From assembly GCF_947502415.1 (NCBI RefSeq), contig NZ_CANMZV010000006.1:124001-188000 (forward strand): 64,000 nucleotides of DNA, written 5' to 3'. This document shows positions 29,374 to 37,834 of this stretch, one piece after another; position 1 is the stretch's first letter, and every line of letters begins with the position of its first letter. The DNA is from an uncultured Photobacterium sp. GTDB lineage: Bacteria > Pseudomonadota > Gammaproteobacteria > Enterobacterales > Vibrionaceae. The notes beneath the pieces were generated by a model. That model saw nothing but the letters and a program-made list of their open reading frames with translations, had not been told where the DNA came from and made no database searches. A program made the position numbers and the translations under genes.

Positions 29374-30612
29374 ATGAACAACAAACAACTTGATGCCCTT
29401 CTCAGAAAAGGGGAACCTGTAATGCAAACCGTTGATAGTGGTTTGTATTTCCGAATAGCTAGAAGTAAACCCTCATGGGTTGTGAAATATTCGCTAGGAG
29501 GCAAGCGTTCTCAAATAGCCTTACCGAAGGCCTACCCACAGTGCTCAATTTCAGAAGCTAAACAATTAGCGCTAGAAATACGTTCAAACGTAAAAGTTGG
29601 TATAGACCCCAAAGCCCAGCGAAAACGTGAACAGCAAGTTGCTATCCGTACCGTAAACGACCTATTTACAGATTGGTGTGAAAACGACCTCAACAAGCGC
29701 CTCAAGCATCCCCAAATTCCTAAACGACTCTATCGTAAAGAGATGAAAAGCCATATCGGTGAGCTTGCTATAAAAGACGTAAACCCAAGAGACGTTCGCG
29801 ACATCATTCAACGTATTCTAGTAAGTGGAAGGCCGACTACGGCAAACCAAACGTTAATGTATGCAAAGCAGCTTTTCAGACACGCTGTAAAGCTTAATCT
29901 TATTACTTACAACCCAGCGCAAGCTTTTACCCAAACCGATGCTGGTGGCGTACAAGAAGGACGAGCTCGTGCGTTGACGTTTGAAGAGATTGGAGCAACT
30001 TTTGAAGTTTTCAGAAAGCACAATGACATCTTCACGCGAGAAAACTACCTCGCTTGCTGCTTATTACTCACTCTGGGTGTGCGCAAAGGTGAGCTTATCT
30101 CTGCAAAGTGGGAGCAGTTCGATATTACTAATCGCTTATGGCATATGCTCGAAGAAAACAAAACTCGCGTAGCAATTACCATTCCACTACCAGAAATCAC
30201 AATTAAATGGCTGGAAGAGTTACATACACGCGCTTGTGGTTCTGAATATGTGTTCCCTGCTCGTAGGGCAAGTAAACGTAGAGCCTATATTTCTGATGAC
30301 ACGTTAAACCATGCGTTAGCCAAAATATTTGGGAAAAAAGTTGATAGCAAGAAGCAGCCCTACCCTAATTACCTTGAGGAGGCTGGTATCGAGCACTTTA
30401 CTATTCACGATTTTCGAAGAACCTGCCGTAGCTTACTCGCACGTTTAGGCGTTCAGGGGCATGTCGCAGAACGCTGCCTAAACCACAAGGTGAAAGGTGT
30501 GGAAGGTATCTACAATCGCCATGATTATCTTGATGAACGGCGAGAGGCTCTTGAGCTACTTGCCAAGACATTGAAACCTTTGATTCACGCGCCATCAAAA
30601 AAATTCAAGTGA
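29374..30612 (+). CDS. int: P4-type tyrosine integrase
   Basis: A 412-residue site-specific recombinase. The N-terminal part (about residues 1-90) resembles the P4-integrase arm-binding domain, residues 95-190 the core-binding SAM-like domain, and the rest the catalytic domain. The catalytic residues are visible: Arg in LGVRKGEL, His-x2-Arg in IHDFRRTCRSLLARLG, the second His in ERCLNHKVKG and the nucleophile Tyr in GIYNRHDYL. It lies beside attL and reads into the element, the standard arrangement. Confidence 0.95.
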   Translation: MNNKQLDALLRKGEPVMQTVDSGLYFRIARSKPSWVVKYSLGGKRSQIALPKAYPQCSISEAKQLALEIRSNVKVGIDPKAQRKREQQVAIRTVNDLFTDWCENDLNKRLKHPQIPKRLYRKEMKSHIGELAIKDVNPRDVRDIIQRILVSGRPTTANQTLMYAKQLFRHAVKLNLITYNPAQAFTQTDAGGVQEGRARALTFEEIGATFEVFRKHNDIFTRENYLACCLLLTLGVRKGELISAKWEQFDITNRLWHMLEENKTRVAITIPLPEITIKWLEELHTRACGSEYVFPARRASKRRAYISDDTLNHALAKIFGKKVDSKKQPYPNYLEEAGIEHFTIHDFRRTCRSLLARLGVQGHVAERCLNHKVKGVEGIYNRHDYLDERREALELLAKTLKPLIHAPSKKFK

Positions 30613-30621
30613 GAACATGAT

Positions 30622-31299
30622 ATGGACACTGACATTTTTCCGGAAGCAAGCGTTTTATGCGATATAGAACAACCCGATATTGCAGTTAAACTTTTACCTA
30701 AATTCATAGAACTAGCTACTGAATCGCAGATTACTGAAACAAGCCCTCTATACGCACTATTAGAGTTGGTTGAACAACGATTAAATAAAATCGAAGCCAA
30801 TGACATCAAGCAGTTATCAAATACCGAGTCTCAGGATCTCCGCGCAATATCCAAGTATATCAATGCCTTATATCAGCAAGGAAGCCCTACAATCACTCAT
30901 GAAGTAGCAACAATATTGTTACTGATAGGTGTTTATGTCGGTAGACATGATAAAAGCAGGCAATTATCACCATTAGTTAAAACAGCTATCGACAATAAAA
31001 TGTCACAAAAATCAGGTGTTATTGCTAGATGTGCTAAAGAAGAAGAATCACTGTACTACATCCACCAGCTTGCCATTAGCTTTTATGGGGATATGGCAAA
31101 TCATAATGTCAAAGCAAGCACATTCTGTAGAGCTGCGTGTGAGTTAATGCAAACAGAAGGCAGAATAACCTACACATTTGAGACAGTAAGAAGCAGATTA
31201 AAAGAACGTGGTGCTTTCCCAGAAAAAAGTTTAACAAATGGAAGGGGCTCAAGGATTGACGCTAACCAACTGAAAAACATATGGATTAAGCAGCAATAA
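30622..31299 (+). CDS. Hypothetical protein of the integrated element
   Basis: I do not recognise this 225-residue protein. It is acidic and mostly helical in appearance, with one somewhat hydrophobic stretch (VATILLLIGVYVG, about residues 94-106), not long enough to be a sure membrane helix. The C-terminal part (TYTFETVRSRLKERGAF ... NGRGSR) looks like a DNA- or RNA-contacting tail. It begins 9 bp after the integrase stop and probably shares its mRNA. A terminator follows, separating it from the alpA-like genes. Confidence 0.7.
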   Translation: MDTDIFPEASVLCDIEQPDIAVKLLPKFIELATESQITETSPLYALLELVEQRLNKIEANDIKQLSNTESQDLRAISKYINALYQQGSPTITHEVATILLLIGVYVGRHDKSRQLSPLVKTAIDNKMSQKSGVIARCAKEEESLYYIHQLAISFYGDMANHNVKASTFCRAACELMQTEGRITYTFETVRSRLKERGAFPEKSLTNGRGSRIDANQLKNIWIKQQ

Positions 31300-31332
31300 A
31301 TTAGAACACCAGCTTTAACTTCCTTCTTTTAA

Positions 31333-31361
31333 TACCCCCTTATCTAGATAGGGGGAATTTT
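31333..31361 (+). terminator. Terminator after the 225-residue ORF
   Basis: A CCCCC/GGGGG stem around an AT-rich palindromic centre is followed by AATTTTTTTT. It ends the integrase transcript. Confidence 0.8.
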
Positions 31362-31421
31362 TTTAATCACCTTTCTTCGCCATCATTACCTCCAGAATCA
31401 TAACGGAACATCAGGAAAAAA

Positions 31422-31625
31422 ATGATGACTCAACCAGCATACATCAACCGGTTCGTTCGAGAACCAGAACGTAAAGCCATTACCACCATTTCTCGTACTC
31501 AAGCATGGAAACTTGAAAAGCAAGGGCTATTCCCCAAACGGATCAAGCTAGGTAACCGCTCCGTTGGTTGGAAACTTTCAGAATTAATGGAATGGATTGA
31601 TAACCAACCAACAGCTGAGGCATAA
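31422..31625 (+). CDS. AlpA-family transcriptional regulator
   Basis: A 67-residue MerR-like HTH protein of the AlpA family: RTQAWKLEKQGLFPKRIKLGNRSVGWKLSELMEWI. In P4-like elements AlpA proteins activate the integrase or act as excisionase. AGGAAAAAA precedes two adjacent ATG codons (31422 or 31425). It lies one base before a second small HTH gene. Confidence 0.88.
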   Translation: MMTQPAYINRFVREPERKAITTISRTQAWKLEKQGLFPKRIKLGNRSVGWKLSELMEWIDNQPTAEA

Positions 31626-31626
31626 A

Positions 31627-31851
31627 ATGGAACGTAAACACTTCGATTACACACGCCATATGACAAAGCATGGCCAAATAACCATTATTAAAAAGAAACA
31701 ACTAGCCAAAATGCTTGGTGTCTCACCATCTACGATATATCGAATGAACAAAAGTCAATCACTACCCAAACCGCTTTACTGTCCATCGGGATATATAAAA
31801 GGCTGGCTTTCTACCGCCATTGATAATTGGGTCACAGAAAACAGTCGCTAA
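31627..31851 (+). CDS. Second AlpA/excisionase-like HTH protein
   Basis: A 74-residue basic protein with a helix-turn-helix (KKQLAKMLGVSPSTIYRMNKSQSLPKPLY) and the AlpA-like C-terminal GWLSTAIDNWV. The ATG at 31627 is one base past the stop of the first AlpA gene, so the two are coupled; a longer frame from 31597 overlaps it. Two AlpA-like proteins in tandem may divide excision and gene control between them (inference). Confidence 0.8.
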   Translation: MERKHFDYTRHMTKHGQITIIKKKQLAKMLGVSPSTIYRMNKSQSLPKPLYCPSGYIKGWLSTAIDNWVTENSR

Positions 31852-31853
31852 AA

Positions 31854-31880
31854 GAAAGGGCTTAAAGCCCTTTCCTTTTG
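31854..31880 (+). terminator. Terminator after the AlpA-like pair
   Basis: An AAAGGGCTT/AAGCCCTTT stem, nearly loop-free, is followed by CCTTTTG. The T-run is short but the stem is strong. Confidence 0.7.
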
Positions 31881-32018
31881 TTCTCTTTTGAACGCATTTG
31901 ACACAGAAATCAATCTTAATGTGCGCTTAGCTAGCTTTGGTTATATCTATTAAAGACTTATCTGATAAGGACTCCAAGCAAACCATCACCATTTAAGTAG
32001 GCAGGTTAATAATAATGT

Positions 32019-32615
32019 ATGTCGCAGATTATCCTTCATGAATCAAAAAAATGGTTAGCGTATTACATTCATTACGACACGCCGCAACTTATCTTTTACC
32101 GCTCAACAGGTATTAAAAAAGAGATCTTACAAAAAGGATTCACACAACTAGACAACCTAATGACCTATTACTCGAAAGTAACTGTGATCTTTCTTCAGCT
32201 ACATCAACAACAATTTACAGAAGACAATCAAGTAATCACTAAATTTCTAGTTAAGTTCCAAAAGAGACTCAAGTCAGAATACGCAAGCCGAATTGGCTAT
32301 CTTTGGGTAAGAGAACACAATGGCGCACCAGCACAACATTATCACCTTGCGGTCATGCTGAACGGTCATAAATGCTGTCGCAGTGGAAACGTCAAACAAA
32401 TTGCTCATGATATCTGGCAAAACCAAAGTGATGGAAACTATACATACTCAGTCAAAAACCGAATCTACCGCATTGAAAGCTATAAAGGAGAACGAGAGCT
32501 AAATGCCGCCCGTATGAGGCTCAGTTATTTTGCTAAGAGAGACACAAAGGACTTCGACAAGTATACGAATAGCTTCGGTACAAGCCAATTACGACGGAAC
32601 AAAAGAGTGTCTTAA
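32019..32615 (+). CDS. Inovirus Gp2/YfjJ-like protein with HUH motif (candidate Rep)
   Basis: A 198-residue protein resembling the YagK/YfjJ C-terminal domain (inovirus Gp2 family). Residues 107-109 are His-Tyr-His followed by a hydrophobic strand (LAVMLNG), the HUH arrangement of rolling-circle initiators, and a candidate catalytic Tyr170 lies in LSYFAKRD with Lys173. This suggests a nicking/replication function for the element. The family assignment is from recognition; the HUH reading is visible but the catalytic role is inference. It stands alone between terminators and the HGGxSTG gene. Confidence 0.78.
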   Translation: MSQIILHESKKWLAYYIHYDTPQLIFYRSTGIKKEILQKGFTQLDNLMTYYSKVTVIFLQLHQQQFTEDNQVITKFLVKFQKRLKSEYASRIGYLWVREHNGAPAQHYHLAVMLNGHKCCRSGNVKQIAHDIWQNQSDGNYTYSVKNRIYRIESYKGERELNAARMRLSYFAKRDTKDFDKYTNSFGTSQLRRNKRVS

Positions 32616-32648
32616 CATACACGTTTCTGATAACTAAAAACGAACCCC

Positions 32649-33353
32649 ATGAACCGAACACAAAATAGCAACCAAGACGATACAAGCGATCCTTACTCAT
32701 GCGCATTTCGCAGTTGCAAAACTATTGGAATAAAGAAAATGGCTCAACGATTCAACCTTCAAACTCTCCCTCAATGCGGTGCAAAAAACCGTAATGGTTC
32801 CCCGTGTAAACGTAAGGGAAACTTACGTAATGCCCGTTGTAAGTTACACGGAGGTAACTCTACTGGTCCAGTCACAGAAAACGGTAAAATTGTAGCTCGC
32901 CATAATGCCAAAAAGTCGTTTCCAGTGGAGCTAGCAAGCATCAAAGCTAACAATGACTATCTTATGAAAGCTCATACTGCTTATTCTATGCTCCATCATT
33001 TAATGTCCGAGCAAGACATCAACTGGGAAAAAGTCCACCAAATAGTAGCTCAATCTCATATCCAGCTAGAATATGCCAAATACCGGATAGCAGAGTTTGC
33101 CGAACCATACGCTCTAGCCATTATCCAAACGGCCCTAGATCGTTATTATCAAGACACTAATGCTCCTCACCTGAGATTCCATGCTTTTCAAGGAATGATA
33201 ATGTTACCCATGTTTTCCCGCCGTTTAACTAAGGTCCAGCAGGCCAGAGTTAATACATGGCTGAAAAATCAAAATTTACCATGGAAGGAGCCTAATTTTA
33301 TACGGAAATTGAATGCTTGGATGAACAACAAAAAAAATATGCAAACAAATTAA
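32649..33353 (+). CDS. HGGxSTG domain-containing protein
   Basis: A 234-residue protein (or 204 if the ATG at 32739, MAQRFNLQ, is used). The N-terminal segment CGAKNRNGSPCKRKG ... CKLHGGNSTGP is a Cys/His cluster that looks like a small zinc-binding motif ending in HGGxSTG. Such proteins are common in prophages and integrative elements, often near terminase genes, and have no firm function. The C-terminal half is helical and basic. Confidence 0.8.
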   Translation: MNRTQNSNQDDTSDPYSCAFRSCKTIGIKKMAQRFNLQTLPQCGAKNRNGSPCKRKGNLRNARCKLHGGNSTGPVTENGKIVARHNAKKSFPVELASIKANNDYLMKAHTAYSMLHHLMSEQDINWEKVHQIVAQSHIQLEYAKYRIAEFAEPYALAIIQTALDRYYQDTNAPHLRFHAFQGMIMLPMFSRRLTKVQQARVNTWLKNQNLPWKEPNFIRKLNAWMNNKKNMQTN

Positions 33354-33417
33354 ACGTTAAAAAAACCTTTCCTTTTAACCATTTGAATCAATTTAATCCT
33401 GAAGAGTTCATAAGAAA

Positions 33418-33915
33418 ATGAAAATAGACTATAAAAAACATCAAGAAAAATTTTGGGAACTTTCAAAATCCACCCAAAAACTAACAGTGATAAAGTACTG
33501 CGAATTATTTGGTTTAAATTACGCCACTGCAAAAAGATACATTAAAAGATGGAAGAACAACAAATTAACACCAACAACTAGTGGCATAAAAACAATAAAA
33601 AGACATGAACGCACTGAGTTTTGGATTAAGCACGTTAGATCATATCTATTACTTGCTACAGAGAATCCAAAATTAACTTTAGAAAAATACGCTATAGAAA
33701 ATAATATCAATTACAATACATTTAGGACTCGATTTAGAAAACTAAAAGCAAGGCCTGAGCTTTGTCCTTTGTACCAGAAAAAACTTACTGCGGAAAAAGT
33801 CAATAATACAAAGTCCAAGATTGAAAAAATAGCGGCCATATCAAATGAAATTAACCGCCTATCCATAGAATTACACTTTCTAACAACAGACTCTAGAGTA
33901 AATTACGTTGAATAG
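33418..33915 (+). CDS. Hypothetical protein with two HTH-like repeats
   Basis: A 165-residue, very basic and A+T-rich-encoded protein that I cannot assign. It seems to contain an internal duplication: LTVIKYCELFGLNYATAKRYIKRWK (first 35 residues on) and LTLEKYAIENNINYNTFRTRF (about residues 82-102), both helix-turn-helix-like with a shared NYxT turn. A coiled C-terminus follows. It may be a DNA-binding protein of the element. The shared terminator downstream separates it from the defence genes. Confidence 0.65.
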   Translation: MKIDYKKHQEKFWELSKSTQKLTVIKYCELFGLNYATAKRYIKRWKNNKLTPTTSGIKTIKRHERTEFWIKHVRSYLLLATENPKLTLEKYAIENNINYNTFRTRFRKLKARPELCPLYQKKLTAEKVNNTKSKIEKIAAISNEINRLSIELHFLTTDSRVNYVE

Positions 33916-33935
33916 TAGCAACTCTAGAAATAGAA

Positions 33936-33960
33936 AAAGGGCCCGTATAGGCCCTTGATA
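33936..33960. terminator. Bidirectional hairpin between convergent element genes
   Basis: An AAGGGCC/GGCCCTT stem with a six-base loop (33938-33956), with an A-rich stretch on the left and a weak T stretch on the right. It serves the end of the 165-residue ORF and of the reverse-strand subtilase gene. Confidence 0.7.
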
Positions 33961-33977
33961 TAACTGAAACTACGTAA

Positions 33978-36512
33978 CTAAACCTCAACTAAATTTTCGG
34001 TAGCTATTTGAGTTGCAACCTTCGCATAAACTTCACTATATAAGTCCACTTCAACTTCAGGAACCGATAGAGAAACAACTAGCGCATATCTCGCTTTAGA
34101 GTCATAGCGCTCATGAGCTTTACGCGTCTTCCACCATCCACTTGCTGGATATACAGCAATCTTTCCTCTAGCAGCTAAGTCTGCGGCACTACCTCTCCAG
34201 ATATCCTTATGTAAGGAGCCTCTGTGGCGTTGTGTCGCTCCCAACAGCCAATTGCTATCACCCGGAGATCCTGCTCGTTCCCCCTCCGCAGCAGCGTTAA
34301 TACGTCTCATAAACTCTGCATCAGATTCATCTTGATGTTTAACATCAAATCTTAGCTGGTGGCTTGCATAGCTGTATTTATTTAGAGTACTGCGACTTGA
34401 TGGATTGGGTTCAATGAAGTAAGAGAGAGTAACCGTTAACTCCACATCTGCTTCACCAATATTCAATAATTCTTCTACTGGCCACGGCAGATCATGTAAA
34501 TGCATATCCTTAGTTCTGGTGTCCTTTCCAGTGGGCTTCATAAAGGGTTGAAGTTCATCTTGGATAACTAGCGAGAGAGAATTATTCGCGCTATTCAACG
34601 CCTTTGGCAAATTAGGAACACCAAAGCCAACCTTACGAACCAGTTTGGCCATATCAGCTTTTCTGATATTCCGGTCACTACGGTGAGCAGAAATTAGCGA
34701 ATACATTTCATCAGTCCAGTCAGCCGAGTGAACCGTCAGCGCCCTTACGGTTTCAGGCCAAAGATCGCTGTACTGAGATTTTATTTGAGCAGTAAATCGC
34801 GCTGCTAGTGCCGTTGCTGCACTTGTCGCATTCGAACATTGAAAATGTCTCTGTGAAAAATCACTATATGTTGTGAGCAACTGCAAATCTTGCATACCCG
34901 CACAACCAGATTCATCACGACCAACGTTACCACCTTCGAATACAACTTCAGGCTTTATCGGCGTATTTCTTCTGTCCCACTCTAAAGACGTCGTCGTATA
35001 TGGAGACAGACCACCAGAAGGAGCTACAGGTTGGTAATCGCTTGACTCAGAAAGGCTATCTTTTTCAGTATATGCTCCAACTGTTAGCACATTCCAAGCC
35101 TGAGCTGGATCATGGACATCATTTAAATAATTAACTGTCGGATACTCGATATTGCCTACAGGTTCGACATTACCAGCACAAACCGTAAACAGCCGTGGCA
35201 TTTCCCCTTCACCAAGATAATCTACTGCTAAAGTATCCATGGCACTTGACCAAGAAGATGGCCTTCCACGATCTGTTCCTTTGCCCGACGATAAAGACAT
35301 AGAGTACGTTCTTGAGCGCTCTGGGTTATGAAATTCCACTTCTGATACTGCGTTCTGAGTAATTACCCCTAACGATTTGCCAGCATTATCGCCATCAAAC
35401 CTCATGGTTTTTACTGACTCTAGCCTGTGTTTTACCGTTGCTATATCTGTTGAACTTAGCGAATCGGTTAAATCTCCCCACATCGCAAGCCCTGCCATCC
35501 CAGTACCATGCCCCATAGTATCAGTGGGATCACTATCATCCGTAATTGTTCTTTGATCGCTTAAGTTAGCAAATGGAGCCAACAATGGATGCTCTACATT
35601 GACTCCAGAGTCAATTATGCAAACGTACGGAGAATTATCTGAGTGGGAATGGTTTAGCCGTTGAAGTAACTCGTCTGACCAACCTATTTGCTCACAGGGC
35701 TCCATAGCATCAAAGAAATCAGCGGTAACTTTTGGATAGCGCATTTCTGAGACTCGGAAAAGCAGCTTAACGTTGTCTTCCAGCTTCCTTTGACTCGCCT
35801 TTATCTGAATAACGGTATGTTCAGGGAATCGTAGTTTATGGTCCGATATCTCTATTTCAGCAATACTCGCCAGTTGGGAAAAATCTGAAATTATTTCTTG
35901 ATAGTGATTATGAGTCTGGCGGCTTTTTCTTGGTGTCGCTAACCATACTTCCCACCAAACTTCAGCCTCTTTGTCTTCTGGAAGGAGACTGTCATCGTCT
36001 GCCCAAATGGCCGAAAATGTAGCGCTACGAATGGATTTTATAGAATCAATTAGCTTCTGATGATCAGCAGAATCGCCATTTTGCTTTGTTTTATACTCCT
36101 CATAGTCATTGAGCTTCTTCTGATAGAAGCTCAATTTACCTTCAGGTACAAAAGCCGTAGCAATTGTGGTTTGCTGACCATCTTGCTCTACAGTTTTAAT
36201 ATTGTGTAATAAAATTCCTTGCGGATCGTTTGCGAGACTTTGCACCGCAATTTCAACATCTGGAAAGCTTTCAAATTCAACTTGAATACCAACTCCCATT
36301 TCGAGAGTAGATATCGGTATGCCTTGTTTTAATGACGAAAAATCACTCGCAACACTTTGAATGTCCTGACGTAGTTTACTACTGTGCGTAGCTCTGTTTT
36401 TTGCAGGGATTTCTACTGAGGAGCCACCACCTCTGGAAGGTGATGTAAATTCGTGAGAACTGGCGGAAGAGTTTAAAAAGAAATGGGGTTTATTATAATC
36501 GTTGCGGGCCAT
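33978..36512 (-). CDS. ietS: IetS-type subtilisin-like serine protease
   Basis: An 844-residue cytoplasmic S8 peptidase without signal peptide. The catalytic triad is readable: Asp301 in CIIDSGVN, His335 in MGHGTGMAG and Ser564 in CSNATSAATA, with the oxyanion Asn448 in VCAGN. About 290 residues of unknown fold precede the protease core and 260 follow it. It starts 13 bp after the AAA-ATPase gene. Large subtilases paired with a small AAA ATPase form the IetAS system, first described in Ti-plasmid maintenance and later listed among antiphage systems. Here it is the cargo of the element. The substrate is unknown. Confidence 0.88.
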   Translation of the reverse strand: MARNDYNKPHFFLNSSASSHEFTSPSRGGGSSVEIPAKNRATHSSKLRQDIQSVASDFSSLKQGIPISTLEMGVGIQVEFESFPDVEIAVQSLANDPQGILLHNIKTVEQDGQQTTIATAFVPEGKLSFYQKKLNDYEEYKTKQNGDSADHQKLIDSIKSIRSATFSAIWADDDSLLPEDKEAEVWWEVWLATPRKSRQTHNHYQEIISDFSQLASIAEIEISDHKLRFPEHTVIQIKASQRKLEDNVKLLFRVSEMRYPKVTADFFDAMEPCEQIGWSDELLQRLNHSHSDNSPYVCIIDSGVNVEHPLLAPFANLSDQRTITDDSDPTDTMGHGTGMAGLAMWGDLTDSLSSTDIATVKHRLESVKTMRFDGDNAGKSLGVITQNAVSEVEFHNPERSRTYSMSLSSGKGTDRGRPSSWSSAMDTLAVDYLGEGEMPRLFTVCAGNVEPVGNIEYPTVNYLNDVHDPAQAWNVLTVGAYTEKDSLSESSDYQPVAPSGGLSPYTTTSLEWDRRNTPIKPEVVFEGGNVGRDESGCAGMQDLQLLTTYSDFSQRHFQCSNATSAATALAARFTAQIKSQYSDLWPETVRALTVHSADWTDEMYSLISAHRSDRNIRKADMAKLVRKVGFGVPNLPKALNSANNSLSLVIQDELQPFMKPTGKDTRTKDMHLHDLPWPVEELLNIGEADVELTVTLSYFIEPNPSSRSTLNKYSYASHQLRFDVKHQDESDAEFMRRINAAAEGERAGSPGDSNWLLGATQRHRGSLHKDIWRGSAADLAARGKIAVYPASGWWKTRKAHERYDSKARYALVVSLSVPEVEVDLYSEVYAKVATQIATENLVEV

Positions 36513-36525
36513 TCAGTATCCTTAC

Positions 36526-37506
36526 TTACTCCATAAAGTGTTGGCTAATACTTTTTCTGTCTTCAATTGCATGTTGAAGCATTGAGATGGTAATTGAGTT
36601 GTGCTCGTGGATCAGCATTTCCTTGATTGCGTCGTTAGCTGCAAGAGTGATTTCAGCGTTACTAAGCCCTTCCGAGATTGCCGGAAGCTTTTTCCAAGAA
36701 AAGTTTCTAGCCACATATCCTTGAAGTCGAGATTTGAACAACTGAATTATTTCCTCTTCGGATGGAAGCTGATATCTGATGACATCATCAAAGCGTCTAA
36801 ACAAAGCATGATCTAGAGCTTCAATATGATTCGTCGCACATACAATCACACTGTTAGAGTCATCCTGCTCAATCATCTGTAAAAAACTGTTTAGAATGCG
36901 ACGTGCTTCCCCCACATCATTGCTGGAGACACGGTGTGAGCCAAGAGCATCAAACTCATCAAAGAAATAAACACCTCTAATTTCACGAATAGTATCAAAA
37001 ACTTGGCGTAATTTGGCCGAGGATTCACCTAAATATTTGGTGATAACAGCATCTAAACGAACTTCAAATAACGGAAAGTCTAACTCACCCGCTAATACTG
37101 AAGCGGTATAGGTTTTTCCTGTTCCAGGCAGCCCCGCTAACAGGAGTTTTCTACGTGGTGATAAGCCATGATTTTTCAGGGTCGTAAGATGCTTTTGCTC
37201 TTTAACTAACCTCTTCAGCCGCTCTTTTACCGCTGAAGATACAATCAAATCAGAAAATCGTAATTTGGGATGACTGGTGGTAAGCAAGCCTGAAGAATCT
37301 TTAACGCTATTTGCAATTGATACAGGAAGATTCTTCGCACTGTTCTTCTTTGCTTTATCAACGAGCTGCTTTAGCTCTTGTGCAAGCTTCCCATGACCAT
37401 TTCGAGCTTCATGAGCCGCGACCTGAAGCGCGATAGATAAAAACCTATCGTCATCTTTGTCGATATGCGACTGCATCAGCGCTTTAATTTGAGTTGAACT
37501 GGCCAT
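36526..37506 (-). CDS. ietA: IetA-type AAA+ ATPase
   Basis: A 326-residue AAA ATPase of the FtsH/katanin-like type. Walker A GLPGTGKT is at residues 125-132, Walker B FFDEFD at 181-186, the sensor ATNH at about 224-227 and arginine fingers RR at 237-238; about 80 N-terminal residues form a helical adaptor. It is the promoter-proximal gene of the pair and probably controls or feeds the adjacent subtilase; in the first-described IetAS pair the ATPase acts as the antidote partner. The promoter should be in the 330 bp up to the right att site. Confidence 0.88.
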   Translation of the reverse strand: MASSTQIKALMQSHIDKDDDRFLSIALQVAAHEARNGHGKLAQELKQLVDKAKKNSAKNLPVSIANSVKDSSGLLTTSHPKLRFSDLIVSSAVKERLKRLVKEQKHLTTLKNHGLSPRRKLLLAGLPGTGKTYTASVLAGELDFPLFEVRLDAVITKYLGESSAKLRQVFDTIREIRGVYFFDEFDALGSHRVSSNDVGEARRILNSFLQMIEQDDSNSVIVCATNHIEALDHALFRRFDDVIRYQLPSEEEIIQLFKSRLQGYVARNFSWKKLPAISEGLSNAEITLAANDAIKEMLIHEHNSITISMLQHAIEDRKSISQHFME

Positions 37507-37834
37507 GATAAAAGTCTAGTTGAATTTAGTAGTATTCCCGTCAAATGATACATGAAATCATCGTTTTCATCTATCAGCTGAAGTGCGATGACTCACATCA
37601 AACCAAGTTTATTCGACTCCGCTGCATCAGATAGGATTGGTCAGCCAAGCTTGCCAATGAGACGTTATACGTCTACCACAACTCGAAACGATACCCTTTT
37701 AGTTGTAGCAAGAACATAAACTTGTGCCCACTGAAATCAACCAAACGATGACACAAGTGATGACACAAATTGATTTCAGGCCACATCAGCAGCTCTCAAC
37801 ACCCACCAGCACTAACTTCTTACCCAACACCCTA
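37507..37834. other. Right-end non-coding region of the element
   Basis: No gene is supported in the 328 bases between ietA and attR. The region must hold the ietAS promoter, and it contains a structured repeat at 37731-37779 described separately. Confidence 0.5.
37731..37779. repeat. Inverted repeat enclosing two TGATGACAC-type boxes
   Basis: A perfect 10-bp inverted repeat (37731-37740 with 37770-37779) encloses two direct copies of GATGACACAA (37747-37756 and 37759-37768). The same box is repeated at the left end of the element. It may be the integrase/excisionase arm site or an origin recognised by the HUH protein. Confidence 0.7.

Noticed and set aside
33978..37506. Secreted subtilase for nutrient acquisition
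   Set aside because: There is no signal peptide, the gene is coupled to an AAA ATPase and it sits in an integrated element, which fits the intracellular IetAS type instead.
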